Source: Thermohalobaculum sp951813525
GTDB taxonomy: Bacteria; Pseudomonadota; Alphaproteobacteria; Rhodobacterales; Rhodobacteraceae
Length of the DNA: 64,000 nt
Reading direction: 5' to 3'
Assembly: GCA_951813525.2 (NCBI GenBank)
Contig: CATOTJ020000001.1
Location: forward strand, 186,001 to 250,000
Position 1 is the stretch's first letter. Every line of letters starts with the position of its first letter. Both the position numbers and the translations under genes were made by a program. Below the pieces are notes generated by a model that ran no database searches, was not told the origin of the DNA, and was given only the letters and a program-made list of their open reading frames with translations. Below, in pieces: positions 42,486-51,493 of this stretch.

Positions 42486-43997
42486 CTATGAACCAACCTT
42501 TGGCGCGGGGTACTGCATCCGGTGCAGCACATCGTCCCAACTGACATGGTTGCGCACGAACTCGTTCGCGGAATCGCGCCGGGGTTGGTAGTCCCACGAG
42601 GTCATCAACCCCGCCTCCATTGCTTTGTGGACCGCCCTGCGCTGCTTCTGTGTCGCGATCACATCTTCGGTGATTTTCGCTGTGTCCCAACGTTCTGCCG
42701 CCTCTGCCGCGAACGCTGCTGCGATCCCGGCATGGGCCGGGTCCTCGGCAAGGTTCGTCAACTCGGACGGATCGGCCTCGACATCGAACAGCTGGGCCGG
42801 ATCGGCATCGCAGTGGATGTATTTCCACTTGCCCCGGCGGATCATGCACACTGGCGCGCCCGGTGCCATTTCGGCACAGTATTCGCCGATCGCCTCGGTT
42901 TGGGTCTGGTCGCCAGAGGTCAGCGTCGGCCACAGCGAAACACCGTCGACGGGCATTCCAATCGGTTCCTCGACCTGTCCCATATCGCAGAGCGTCGGCA
43001 GCATATCGACCAGCGAACAGGGCGCTTCGACGGCCTGTTCGGCCACGCCCGGACCGGCGACGATCAATGGCACACGGGCCGAATGTTCGAAGAACGTCAT
43101 TTTGTACCACAGCCCGCGCTCGCCCAGCATGTCGCCATGATCGGCGGTGACGATGACAATGGTGTTGTCCAGTTGGTCCGATTCCTTCAGCGCCTGCACG
43201 ACGGCCCCGACCTTGCTGTCGAAATACGAGGTATTCGCGAAATAGGCGTGCCGCGCATTGCGGATCTGCTCGTCCGAGATCGCCGTGACGTCGGCTTCGA
43301 TACCCGCCATCAGCCGCGCCGAATGCGGGTCGGTTGCGTCCGGGCTGCCCGGCATGTCGACGGCATCATGGTCGTAAAGATCCCACCATTCCGGGCGCGC
43401 AACATAGGGGTCGTGTGGATGGATAAAGCTGACAACCATGCAGAACGGCGATGTCTTTTCCATCGCGTATTCAAAGATCCGCCGCCGGGCGAAAAACGCG
43501 GTCTCCTCGTCATATTCAATCTGAAAGGTCGTCCCCGCGACACCTGCTGTCTTCACCGCATCCATGTTGTGATAGAAATGTTCGATCCGCTCGTCCGGCA
43601 GTTCCCAATCCGGCGTCCAGGCGTGATCTGCGGGATAGATATCGGTGGTCAGGCGTTCCTCGAAGCCATGCAACTGGTCCGGTCCCACGAAATGCATCTT
43701 GCCGGACAGACAGGTGCGATAACCGGCCAGCCGCAAATAGTGGGCAAAGGTCGGAACGGTTGCCGGGAACTCGGACGCATTGTCGTAGGCTGCGATCCGC
43801 GTAACCAACTGGCCGGACATAAAGCTGAAGCGGCTGGGCGCGCAGAGCGGTGCATTGCAATAGGCGGCATCGAAACGGGTGCCGCGGGCTGCCAGTGCCT
43901 CCATATGCGGTGTCTGGACAAGCGGGTGGCCATAGGCGCCGGTGAACTGCGGCGCCAACTGGTCGGCCATAATCAGCACGATGTTAGGACGGGTCAT
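42486..43997 (-). CDS. betC: choline-sulfatase BetC-like
   Basis: A 503-residue sulfatase close to BetC. The formylglycine motif is APLCAPSRFSFMSG (Cys52), with metal motifs IVLIMADQLAPQ and IVIVTADHGDMLGERG, and KMHFVGPDQLHGFEERLTTD followed by IYPADHAWTPDWELPD. The C-terminus SWDYQPRRDSANEFVRNH agrees with the choline-sulfatase C-terminal extension. It would make choline for glycine betaine synthesis. No betIBA genes lie nearby, so the substrate is inferred only from sequence. Convergent with the other sulfatase (228 bp apart). Confidence 0.82.
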   Translation of the reverse strand: MTRPNIVLIMADQLAPQFTGAYGHPLVQTPHMEALAARGTRFDAAYCNAPLCAPSRFSFMSGQLVTRIAAYDNASEFPATVPTFAHYLRLAGYRTCLSGKMHFVGPDQLHGFEERLTTDIYPADHAWTPDWELPDERIEHFYHNMDAVKTAGVAGTTFQIEYDEETAFFARRRIFEYAMEKTSPFCMVVSFIHPHDPYVARPEWWDLYDHDAVDMPGSPDATDPHSARLMAGIEADVTAISDEQIRNARHAYFANTSYFDSKVGAVVQALKESDQLDNTIVIVTADHGDMLGERGLWYKMTFFEHSARVPLIVAGPGVAEQAVEAPCSLVDMLPTLCDMGQVEEPIGMPVDGVSLWPTLTSGDQTQTEAIGEYCAEMAPGAPVCMIRRGKWKYIHCDADPAQLFDVEADPSELTNLAEDPAHAGIAAAFAAEAAERWDTAKITEDVIATQKQRRAVHKAMEAGLMTSWDYQPRRDSANEFVRNHVSWDDVLHRMQYPAPKVGS

Positions 43998-44176
43998 CTT
44001 TTGGTCTCCTGAAAAGCGATTGGGGTCAGCTTCACAGGTTTCCGGGCGGGGGTTGATACTGCATAGGCTTTATCATTCCGCGTCTCATGACACCGACGTA
44101 TCACAATCGCCCCGCACAATCCCGCGAAAACGATCCGCGCGGGGTTCGGGTATTTCAGGCCCGACAACAGCGTGTT

Positions 44177-45025
44177 TTACCCCCAGGGCATCGCTGACTT
44201 GCCAGACAAAAACGCTGATCCGTCCCGGTGCGAAAACGGCATGTCCTCGAGCCGCGTGACCTGCTGCCAGCCGATCTTCTGGGCGAAAATGTTCGCCTCG
44301 GTGCCGGACAGATAGTCAAAGATCGCGCGGGCGTTCTTTTCGGTCCCGATCTCGAGGATCGCGTCAGTGCCGGTCCAGATTGCCGGTGGCAGACCGCAGA
44401 TCAGATCGGCCTCGTGCCCCTCGATGTCGATCTTGGCGAGGTCCGCCCATTCAAGATGCGGCGCGGCGGCAACGATCTGCACGTCGAACCAGTCCAATTC
44501 GCCATACGGGCTGTCTTTTGCCCCGGCGATATGGCTGCCGGTTGTGTTGCCCTTTACGCGGACGAATTGGGCCGTGCCGTCCGAAACCGAGACCGCCGCC
44601 TGGATCAGTTCGGTGGTCTCTGCGTTCAGGTCCAGATTGCGTTGCAACTGAGCAACGTGAACGGGGTCCGGCTCGAAGCTGCGCACCTGGTACCCGCACC
44701 GGCGCATCATCAGCGTGTGCAGGCCGATATTCGTGCCAAAGTCCACGACCCGGGAATATCGCGCCCGGTTGCAGTGATAAAACGCAAAGATGATCAGTTC
44801 GTCCAACCCGAACAGATCCAGCGAATTGATGTTTCCCATCTCGAAATAGGGCATCGCCAGTGGGCCGAGGGGGCCAAACTGCTGGGGTGTATCGCCGCTT
44901 TCGCCGAAGGTCCGCGCAATCAGCGGGATCGATACCTCGCGCCACAGACGCCAGACAGGGTCGGATGTCGCACGCCGGTCCGGGAATTGCGGGATCACAT
45001 CAAAAAGGTCGTCAATCGCGGTCAT
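44177..45025 (-). CDS. FkbM-family methyltransferase
   Basis: A 282-residue SAM methyltransferase of the FkbM type: VDFGTNIGLHTLMMRRCGYQ (motif I), VRSFEPDPVHVAQL and AKIDIEGHEADLICGLP. FkbM enzymes O-methylate sugars or polyketides; in a sugar cluster an O-methyl group on a glycan residue is the likely product. It overlaps the next gene upstream by 4 bp and is the last gene of the 44-61 kb operon. Confidence 0.85.
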   Translation of the reverse strand: MTAIDDLFDVIPQFPDRRATSDPVWRLWREVSIPLIARTFGESGDTPQQFGPLGPLAMPYFEMGNINSLDLFGLDELIIFAFYHCNRARYSRVVDFGTNIGLHTLMMRRCGYQVRSFEPDPVHVAQLQRNLDLNAETTELIQAAVSVSDGTAQFVRVKGNTTGSHIAGAKDSPYGELDWFDVQIVAAAPHLEWADLAKIDIEGHEADLICGLPPAIWTGTDAILEIGTEKNARAIFDYLSGTEANIFAQKIGWQQVTRLEDMPFSHRDGSAFLSGKSAMPWG

Positions 45026-46848
45026 GACTTTCTTTCAGCAAAAGTGGGCAGGGTCCGGGCCGGGTCCGTGGGATCTTTGGACCGCGGCAGCGGGTCGACG
45101 ATCATCTGCGCCAGAAATTCGTCGCGCGGCAAATGCGGTTCGGCGTCTTCGATCCCATAGCCAAACGCAACCTGCGGGATGACGCGGTGCGCATGGTGAA
45201 TGTCGATATGCAGCACTGCGGGGCCTTCGGCGGCGAACAGGTCCGCCAGGGCGCCCGCGATATCGGCGTTCTTGCCGACGGACTGTGCGGACAGGCCAAA
45301 GCTTTCGGCCAAGGCCACCCAGTCGGGAAAGCCAAGGCCGCTGTCGTCGGACGTGCCGACATTGATGCCGCCCAGCCATTGTTCCTCGGTCTGTCGGACC
45401 ATCGAGTATCCGCGATTGTCGACGATGATCGTCTTCACCAGCAAGTTGTGATGCGCGACCGTCGCCATTTCCTGAAGGTTCATCATCAGGCTGCCATCGC
45501 CGGTCAGGCACAGCGTCTGGCGGCCCAGCGCCAAGGCCCCGCCGATGGCCGCGGGCAGGCCCCAGCCCATCGCCGTGTTGTTGAAGTCGTGATAGGTGCG
45601 CTGGGTCCCGCTGACCCCGAAGGCCTGCATCAGCCAAGCGACCGAACATCCGGTGTCGGTAAAAATGTGCAGGTCCGGCGGCGCCGCTGCGGTCAACCCG
45701 TCCATCAATGCATAGGGGTGAACATCGACACTGTTCGTTGCATCGCCCGGCACCGCGGGATAATCGCGGCGCCAGCCTGCGATGCGTTCGGCCCATTCGG
45801 TCAGATCGCCGGTCGAAGCGTCGTTGCGCGCCAGCAATGCACGGATCGTCGCCCCAGCGTCGGCAACCAGGGCTTGTTCAACAGGTCTGTTGAATGTCTC
45901 GAACTTGCGCAGTTCAGCGGGGTCGATATCGACCACCGCGACGTCGGCGCCGCGTGCCCATTCTGACAGGGGCGATCCCGTCTCGCGCGTTGAAAGGCGC
46001 GCGCCGATCGAAAGGACAAAGTCAGCGTTCTGCACCGCAAAATTTCCGGCCCGCGTGCCATGCGTTCCAAAGGTTCCGACATTCTGAAGGTGATCGCCGG
46101 GCAGCAGGTCCTTGGCACCCCAGGTGGTTAGAACCGGCACTTCCCATCGCTCGACCAGTTGGCGCGCCTCCGCTGCCGCGCCGGCCAGGCGGACCCCGGT
46201 GCCAAAAATCATCACCGGTCGTTCTGCGGCGGCGAGCCGGACCAATATCTGGTCGATATCCCGCGCCTCCGGCGCCGGGGCCGGGCTGAATTCCGGCGTG
46301 TATCCTTCCAGGTCATCGGTCTCGATTTCGGTGCGCTGCAAGTCGTCCGGCAGGTCGATCAACACCGGCCCGGGCCGCCCGATACGGGCGATGTGGACGG
46401 CCTTTTCCAACTCGTAACGGATCTGCGCTGCATCAGCGATCTGGACGCTGTACTTGGTGATCGGCTCGACCATCGGAATGATTTCGGTTTCCTGAAATCC
46501 GTATTGGCGCACGCCGGAATCGCCTTTCAGCCGAAAGGTCGTCACTTGCCCGGTGATGTAGAGCACCGGGACAGAATCGAACCATGCTCCGGCAATTCCG
46601 GTGATCATATTGGTCGCGCCCGGCCCGGAGGTGCCGATGGCGCACCCCAGATTGCCGCTGGCCCGGGCATAGGCATCGGCGGCCATGGCGCCCGCCTGTT
46701 CGTGGTGCGGACAGATCGGCATAATGCCGGGGCGGTTGTTCAGCGAATGCAGCAGATGGATCGACGCCCCGCCCGATACGACAAACGCATGGCGAATGCC
46801 CAGAGAAGCGACAAAGTCGATCACATAATCCGATAGTTTCATCTTCAC
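45022..46848 (-). CDS. acetolactate-synthase-like thiamine diphosphate enzyme
   Basis: A 608-residue ThDP enzyme with the three-domain acetohydroxyacid synthase plan: the catalytic Glu region CPHHEQAGAMAADAYARASG, a central FAD/NAD-like domain (VPVLTTWGAKDLLPGDH), and the ThDP/Mg motif CLTGDGSLMMNLQEMATVA with VDNRGYSMVRQTEEQW. In ordinary metabolism such enzymes make acetolactate, but no small subunit or ilv genes are near. In sugar clusters, relatives such as YerE transfer a two-carbon unit from pyruvate to a keto-sugar, giving a branched sugar. This role is inferred from context. Confidence 0.85.
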   Translation of the reverse strand: MKMKLSDYVIDFVASLGIRHAFVVSGGASIHLLHSLNNRPGIMPICPHHEQAGAMAADAYARASGNLGCAIGTSGPGATNMITGIAGAWFDSVPVLYITGQVTTFRLKGDSGVRQYGFQETEIIPMVEPITKYSVQIADAAQIRYELEKAVHIARIGRPGPVLIDLPDDLQRTEIETDDLEGYTPEFSPAPAPEARDIDQILVRLAAAERPVMIFGTGVRLAGAAAEARQLVERWEVPVLTTWGAKDLLPGDHLQNVGTFGTHGTRAGNFAVQNADFVLSIGARLSTRETGSPLSEWARGADVAVVDIDPAELRKFETFNRPVEQALVADAGATIRALLARNDASTGDLTEWAERIAGWRRDYPAVPGDATNSVDVHPYALMDGLTAAAPPDLHIFTDTGCSVAWLMQAFGVSGTQRTYHDFNNTAMGWGLPAAIGGALALGRQTLCLTGDGSLMMNLQEMATVAHHNLLVKTIIVDNRGYSMVRQTEEQWLGGINVGTSDDSGLGFPDWVALAESFGLSAQSVGKNADIAGALADLFAAEGPAVLHIDIHHAHRVIPQVAFGYGIEDAEPHLPRDEFLAQMIVDPLPRSKDPTDPARTLPTFAERKS

Positions 46849-47642
46849 GAAATCAGCCCCCGCACCGGTGCGCGGCGCAGCCTCAAGGCGTCGGCGTCGC
46901 CGGTCAAGGCCCCGGCCAGCGCATCGCCGTCGCGCCAGGGATCATGCACCGTCGAAAAATTACGCCCCCCGGCCGCCGCACGCCCCGCCTGCATACACCA
47001 CCGCATGTGTGCATAAATATCGTCGAGCGAGGTTCCCTGGGCGTCTTCCAGAAAGGCCTGCGTTTTCGCCAGACCCGATCCGGCAGCGTCCCCGGCCCGC
47101 AGCGTTTCTTCGTGGATCCGCGTACGAGTGAAACCCGGCCCGATGATAAAGGCGTTTGCGTCGGGGGCCTCGTCGTCGATCAGCTCGCACATCTTGATCA
47201 ACATGATCTTGGACACGCAGTAAGCCGAATAGTTCCGAAACGGATTGTTGGTGCCGCCACCGGCCATCAGCATGATGTCGACCGGCCCGGCCCGCTGTGG
47301 CCAGATCGCGTGCAGGACCCGCAACTGCGCGGTCGAGTTGATCGAAACCGACCGTTCCCACTGATCGAAATCCAAATCGAAGAAGGGACCGATTGGCTCC
47401 ATCGTCCCGACCGACGATACGAAAAGATCCCATTCGCGCCCGGCGGCCTTTATCTGATCCGCCGCCGCCGCGATTTCGGATGGATCGCTGACATCGCAGG
47501 GGATCAGATCCGCCCCGCGCAGATCGTCAACACGGTCCAGATCGCGGCCCAGTCCGATCACGTCCCAGCCATCACGCAGCAATCGCTCGGCCAGGCCGCG
47601 CCCGATATCGGCCGTTATCCCCAAGACGACAGCGACGGGCAT
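46845..47642 (-). CDS. SDR-family oxidoreductase
   Basis: A 265-residue short-chain dehydrogenase. The cofactor loop is VVLGITADIGRGLAERLL, with DVSDPSEIAAAADQI and SSVGTMEPIGPF, and the active site is FRNYSAYCVSKIMLIKMCE (Tyr-x3-Lys). It would reduce a ketone or oxidise an alcohol, perhaps on the branched sugar. Its ATG shares a base with the stop of the E1-beta gene (TAATG) and its end overlaps the ThDP enzyme by 4 bp. Confidence 0.83.
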   Translation of the reverse strand: MPVAVVLGITADIGRGLAERLLRDGWDVIGLGRDLDRVDDLRGADLIPCDVSDPSEIAAAADQIKAAGREWDLFVSSVGTMEPIGPFFDLDFDQWERSVSINSTAQLRVLHAIWPQRAGPVDIMLMAGGGTNNPFRNYSAYCVSKIMLIKMCELIDDEAPDANAFIIGPGFTRTRIHEETLRAGDAAGSGLAKTQAFLEDAQGTSLDDIYAHMRWCMQAGRAAAGGRNFSTVHDPWRDGDALAGALTGDADALRLRRAPVRGLIS

Positions 47643-48703
47643 TAGTAAGGCCCCGTGAAACTGGGATCGGGCGTGTCGCGCCACAACCGGCCCGGCGGCA
47701 GCGGTTCTTCCGGCATTGGATCATTCCGGCCCAGCGTCGTCAGCGCAGCTTCGGCAATCTGCCGCGCGCCCGGAAAGTAAAGGTCCGCCAAGGCCGGTGT
47801 CGTCGGCGATGGGATGGGCGGCAGTGCCACGCGCTGCGGCGCCGATTTCAGGTGTCCAAAACTTTGCTGGGTGGCGACGGCCACGATCTCGGCGGCGACA
47901 CCGCATTCGGCGTGCCCGGTGTCGGCAGCAACCAGGCGACCGGTTTTCTCCAGCGATTTGTCCAACGATGCGGCGTCTATCGGCGCAACGGAGCGCAGGT
48001 CCAGCACCTCGGCAGATACACCGAACCCAGCCAGGATTTCGGCGGCTTTCATCGCCTCGATCGACATATAGGAGGTCGCGGCCAATGTAACGTCGGTTCC
48101 GTCCCGCTGAACCGCGGCGCCGGAAAGCGGCGCGGTTTGTGTCCCCTCGAGCACCGGTCCGGACAGATTATACAGCCATCGATGCTCGACAATGATGACG
48201 GGCGCATCATCCTGCACAGCGGCAAGCAGCATACCCTTTGCATCCTGCGGCCGCGCGGGCATTACGACCTTCAGGCCGGGAACATGCGCGAACCACGACT
48301 GCAAGGATTGCGAGTGCTGGGGTCCCTGCCCCCAGCCGCGCCCGATGATCATGCGGATCACCAGCGGGGCCTTCATCCGGCCACCATACATATAATGCCA
48401 TTTGGCCGCCTGATTGACGATCGGCTCGAGCGACAGAACGGCAAAATCCATGCGCATATGCACAAAGATCGGTCGTTTGCCGCGCGTCGCTGCGCCCAGG
48501 GCAACACCGGTCATCGCGTTTTCAGAAGACGGTATGTCAATCACACGGTCAGCGCCGTACTTTTCCTGCAAGCCCGATGTTGTGCCAAAGATACCGGTTG
48601 GGCCGGGAACCCCCAAACCCATCAACAGCACATCGTTGTCGTTCTGCAGGGCAATGTCCGTCCCTTCCAGGATCGCCTGCGCATATGTCAGTTGCCTGGT
48701 CAT
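47642..48703 (-). CDS. 2-oxoacid dehydrogenase-type E1 beta subunit
   Basis: A 353-residue ThDP-enzyme beta subunit. It has the start LTYAQAILEGTDIALQNDND, SSENAMTGVALGAATRGKRP, RGWGQGPQHSQSLQSWFAHV and the C-terminal IAEAALTTLGR. It pairs with the E1 alpha subunit encoded just upstream (4-bp overlap). No E2 or E3 gene is present, so it would not oxidise a 2-oxoacid to acyl-CoA in the usual way; acyl or ketol transfer to a sugar is possible. The ATG at 48703 is preferred over that at 48763. Confidence 0.88.
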   Translation of the reverse strand: MTRQLTYAQAILEGTDIALQNDNDVLLMGLGVPGPTGIFGTTSGLQEKYGADRVIDIPSSENAMTGVALGAATRGKRPIFVHMRMDFAVLSLEPIVNQAAKWHYMYGGRMKAPLVIRMIIGRGWGQGPQHSQSLQSWFAHVPGLKVVMPARPQDAKGMLLAAVQDDAPVIIVEHRWLYNLSGPVLEGTQTAPLSGAAVQRDGTDVTLAATSYMSIEAMKAAEILAGFGVSAEVLDLRSVAPIDAASLDKSLEKTGRLVAADTGHAECGVAAEIVAVATQQSFGHLKSAPQRVALPPIPSPTTPALADLYFPGARQIAEAALTTLGRNDPMPEEPLPPGRLWRDTPDPSFTGPY

Positions 48704-49758
48704 GCGGCCCCCGGAAAGACATAGGTTCCAAGCTCTCCGGCCTCGGGGAATGGGGCCGCGCACGCACGATCGAAGGCCTGATCGATTTGCGCCTCCTGCC
48801 GCTGGCGCAATGCCTGGTAGGCCTGGTCAGACAATAGCCCGTTCGCCGACAATTCGGCGCGCATTGCTGCAACCGGATCATCTGCTGCCCAGGCATCGAA
48901 CTCGTCCTGACTGCGATAGCCCAGTTGAACATCCGGGTTCGGCCCGCAATGCTCGCGCCAGCGATAGGTCACACATTCGATCAGGCTGGGGCCTTTTCCG
49001 GAAACCGCCCGGTCGAACGCCGTCTTGGCGGCCCGCCAGATCACATTGGGATCGTTTCCATCGACCATGACCGACGGCATTCCATGGGCAGGACCCAATG
49101 CCGCGACTGGGCGCGCGGGTTGGCGGATATCCATGGCGGAATGCACAGAAAAGAGGTTGTTCTCGCAAACGAAGATCACCGGCAGCGAGGACACGGCTGC
49201 AAAGTTCATCGCCTCGTGGAACGCGCCTTCCTCGGTCGCGCCGTCGCCGAAGAAAATCGCGGATATCTCGGAACGCCCATCCAGCTTGGCGGCCCAAGCG
49301 GCGCCGACCCCAACCGAGATCGTCGATGCAAGGATTGGCGCAGATCCCATAAAACCGGCATCCAAATCGATCAGGTGCTGCGACCCGCCCTTGCCGTCGG
49401 CGCAGCCCGTCGCGCGCCCGTAAAGCTCGGCAATCATCGCGTCCAGATCGCCGCCCTTGGCCAGGTAATGCCCATGGCTGCGGTGGTTCGAAAACACAAG
49501 ATCTTCGGGCCGCAGATGCGCGCAAACCGCCGCGGGCGGCGCCTCGTGCCCGATGCAAAGATGGGTCGGGCAGCGCATTTCCTGCTCGGAATACCGCATG
49601 CCGATCCGCTCCTCGACCAGCCTGATCCACAGCATATCGCTGAAGATCGCCTGCTGTTGCGCGGGCGAAGGGGTCTGCTGTGCCAACTGCAGACCGAAAT
49701 CCAGCGTCTGCACATCGCCCGGCATCCTGATCGGCAAAGGTTTACTGGTCATAGTCAT
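48700..49758 (-). CDS. 2-oxoacid dehydrogenase-type E1 alpha subunit
   Basis: A 352-residue ThDP-binding alpha subunit. The ThDP/Mg motif is FFGDGATEEGAFHEAMNFAA with VCENNLFSVHS, and FSNHRSHGHYLAKGGD, GKGGSQHLID and TYRWREHCGPNPD are typical. It decarboxylates a 2-oxoacid together with the beta subunit. Similar E1 pairs without E2/E3 occur in antibiotic sugar clusters such as avilamycin, where they build a branched sugar; that parallel is from memory. Confidence 0.88.
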   Translation of the reverse strand: MTMTSKPLPIRMPGDVQTLDFGLQLAQQTPSPAQQQAIFSDMLWIRLVEERIGMRYSEQEMRCPTHLCIGHEAPPAAVCAHLRPEDLVFSNHRSHGHYLAKGGDLDAMIAELYGRATGCADGKGGSQHLIDLDAGFMGSAPILASTISVGVGAAWAAKLDGRSEISAIFFGDGATEEGAFHEAMNFAAVSSLPVIFVCENNLFSVHSAMDIRQPARPVAALGPAHGMPSVMVDGNDPNVIWRAAKTAFDRAVSGKGPSLIECVTYRWREHCGPNPDVQLGYRSQDEFDAWAADDPVAAMRAELSANGLLSDQAYQALRQRQEAQIDQAFDRACAAPFPEAGELGTYVFPGAA

Positions 49759-49835
49759 CGATGCCCTAAAGTTCCCAGCCCTTTAACAGCTCAAACAGAA
49801 ACGCAGACTAGCAACCGGTCCGCGCTGCGTGCTGC

Positions 49836-50828
49836 TTATCCCCTCAGCGTATAGCCCGTATCCACGTGGCGGATCTGTTCCAGATAGGTCCGGCCCCAGT
49901 CCACCATCTCGGCGAGGCCGTGATCCCAATCGATCTCGGGCTCCCAACCGGTCGCGGCCTTCAATGCGGATGAATCGAGCCAGTACCGCGAATCCTGGCC
50001 CAGCCGGTCTTCGGTGACGTTTGCAATCTCGTCCAGCGTCATCCCCAGCGCCCCGCCGCAGCGTTCGACAACTTCGCGAATCGATGTGGGGTCGACCGGC
50101 CCGGCGTTGAACACTTCACCCTTGGGTCCACGCTCGGCGGTCATGTGGATTGCCCGGCCGAGATCGCGCGCATGCATATACGATTTTTCCGCCTTGCCGC
50201 CGCCATGCAGCGGCAGTTTCTGCCCGGTCAGCCCGCACAGGATCGTCTTGGGGATGACCCGGTGCAGCAATTGCCCGGGGCAATAGCAGTTGCTGGGCCG
50301 GATGATCGTCATGGGAAAACTTTGGAACCGATTGATCGACATCAGATACATGTCGAACGCCACTTTCGACGCAGCATAGGGCGACGATGGTTTGATCGGC
50401 TCGTCCTCGGTGGCCGCATGTTCGACCGATCCATACATCTCGGACGTGCCGATCTGAATGAAGTGCTCGAGCCAGTCGCGCTTCATCAGCTCTTCGCTGA
50501 GGCGTGCCAACGCCATCGAGTTCGTTTCGAAAAACCGCCAGGAATGCTTCCAGGATGCGGCGCCTTCGCCTTGCGCGGCATAGTTGACGATCACATCCGG
50601 ACGCAAATCGTCCAGCAGCTCGAGCAACAGGTCCATTTCGTAGGTAATGTGCCGCGCGTGATAGGTATATCCCTCGCGCTGGTCGATATTCAGCGAAAAC
50701 GGTGTGTCGCGCAGCGGATTGCGACCGATGCCGATAACGCCGTTATGGTCGGCATTGTCGAGCAGGTACATCGCGGTGTGGATACCGAAAGATCCGCCGC
50801 CGCCCAGGATCAGGTATTTTTTGCTCAT
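49836..50828 (-). CDS. SDR-type nucleotide-sugar epimerase/dehydratase (GMD/RmlB-like)
   Basis: A 330-residue extended SDR with an unusual cofactor loop (YLILGGGGSFGIHTAMYLLD), the TSEMYG motif typical of sugar dehydratases, and the active site SPYAASKVAFDMYLMS (Tyr-x3-Lys). The end GGGKAEKSYMHARDLGRAIH is as in dTDP-glucose / GDP-mannose 4,6-dehydratases. It would make a 4-keto sugar, the kind of acceptor used by ThDP branching enzymes. The ATG at 50828 is chosen; the longer frame to 51077 would overlap the upstream methyltransferase. Confidence 0.82.
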   Translation of the reverse strand: MSKKYLILGGGGSFGIHTAMYLLDNADHNGVIGIGRNPLRDTPFSLNIDQREGYTYHARHITYEMDLLLELLDDLRPDVIVNYAAQGEGAASWKHSWRFFETNSMALARLSEELMKRDWLEHFIQIGTSEMYGSVEHAATEDEPIKPSSPYAASKVAFDMYLMSINRFQSFPMTIIRPSNCYCPGQLLHRVIPKTILCGLTGQKLPLHGGGKAEKSYMHARDLGRAIHMTAERGPKGEVFNAGPVDPTSIREVVERCGGALGMTLDEIANVTEDRLGQDSRYWLDSSALKAATGWEPEIDWDHGLAEMVDWGRTYLEQIRHVDTGYTLRG

Positions 50829-50836
50829 AGTCGGCC

Positions 50837-51493
50837 CTACTCGATGATGGTCCATGAATAGTCGCCGGTGTAACCGGCCTCTTGGAACAGGGCAATCCAG
50901 CCTTCGGGATAGTCGTGAAATTCCGCCGTCAGGACCCAGCTCTCGAACACGGCCTTTTGCTGCGGCGTTCGATAGCTGTCCACGCGCACATAGGCGCGCC
51001 CACCGGACAAACGCTGAATTTCCGCCAGCGCGGTTCTTGCCCTGTCCCTTGGAAGGTTGTGCACCGTGTCCAGGCACAGCACGACATCAAAAGGTTCTGC
51101 AAACGGCATATCCTCGATGCTGCCCTGCACCAGATGGGGCTTGGCATCGGGGTGCGCGTTCGCGATAGCGTATGAGCTGATGTCCAAACCCGTCACCTCC
51201 AGCCCCTGGCAGGCATCGCGCAGATCCTTGACCAGAAACCCTTTGGCACAGCCCGCATCCAGAACCCGCATGCCCGGGCGCAATCCGAAATGGGCGATAA
51301 TGTCATGGGCCACCGGGACCCAGCGCCCATCATACCGGTATCCGCCATAGCCATAGTCGCGGGGGCCGTCGAAATACATCTGGCCAAACTGTTTGCTGAC
51401 GCGCACAATTTCAGGGTCTTTAGCCTCTTGGCGGGCCTGAATGTTGCGGCGGGTCTTTGGCAGCGCGCGGACCAGATTGACCTCGCGACCCAT
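50837..51493 (-). CDS. class I SAM-dependent methyltransferase
   Basis: A 218-residue methyltransferase with motif I MRVLDAGCAKGFLVKDLRDA, LEVTGLDISSYAIANAHP and VVLCLDTVHNLPRDRARTAL. It starts MGREVNLVRALPKTRRN, overlapping the stop of the upstream epimerase by one base. C- or O-methylation of the sugar is possible; the target is unknown. Confidence 0.82.
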   Translation of the reverse strand: MGREVNLVRALPKTRRNIQARQEAKDPEIVRVSKQFGQMYFDGPRDYGYGGYRYDGRWVPVAHDIIAHFGLRPGMRVLDAGCAKGFLVKDLRDACQGLEVTGLDISSYAIANAHPDAKPHLVQGSIEDMPFAEPFDVVLCLDTVHNLPRDRARTALAEIQRLSGGRAYVRVDSYRTPQQKAVFESWVLTAEFHDYPEGWIALFQEAGYTGDYSWTIIE

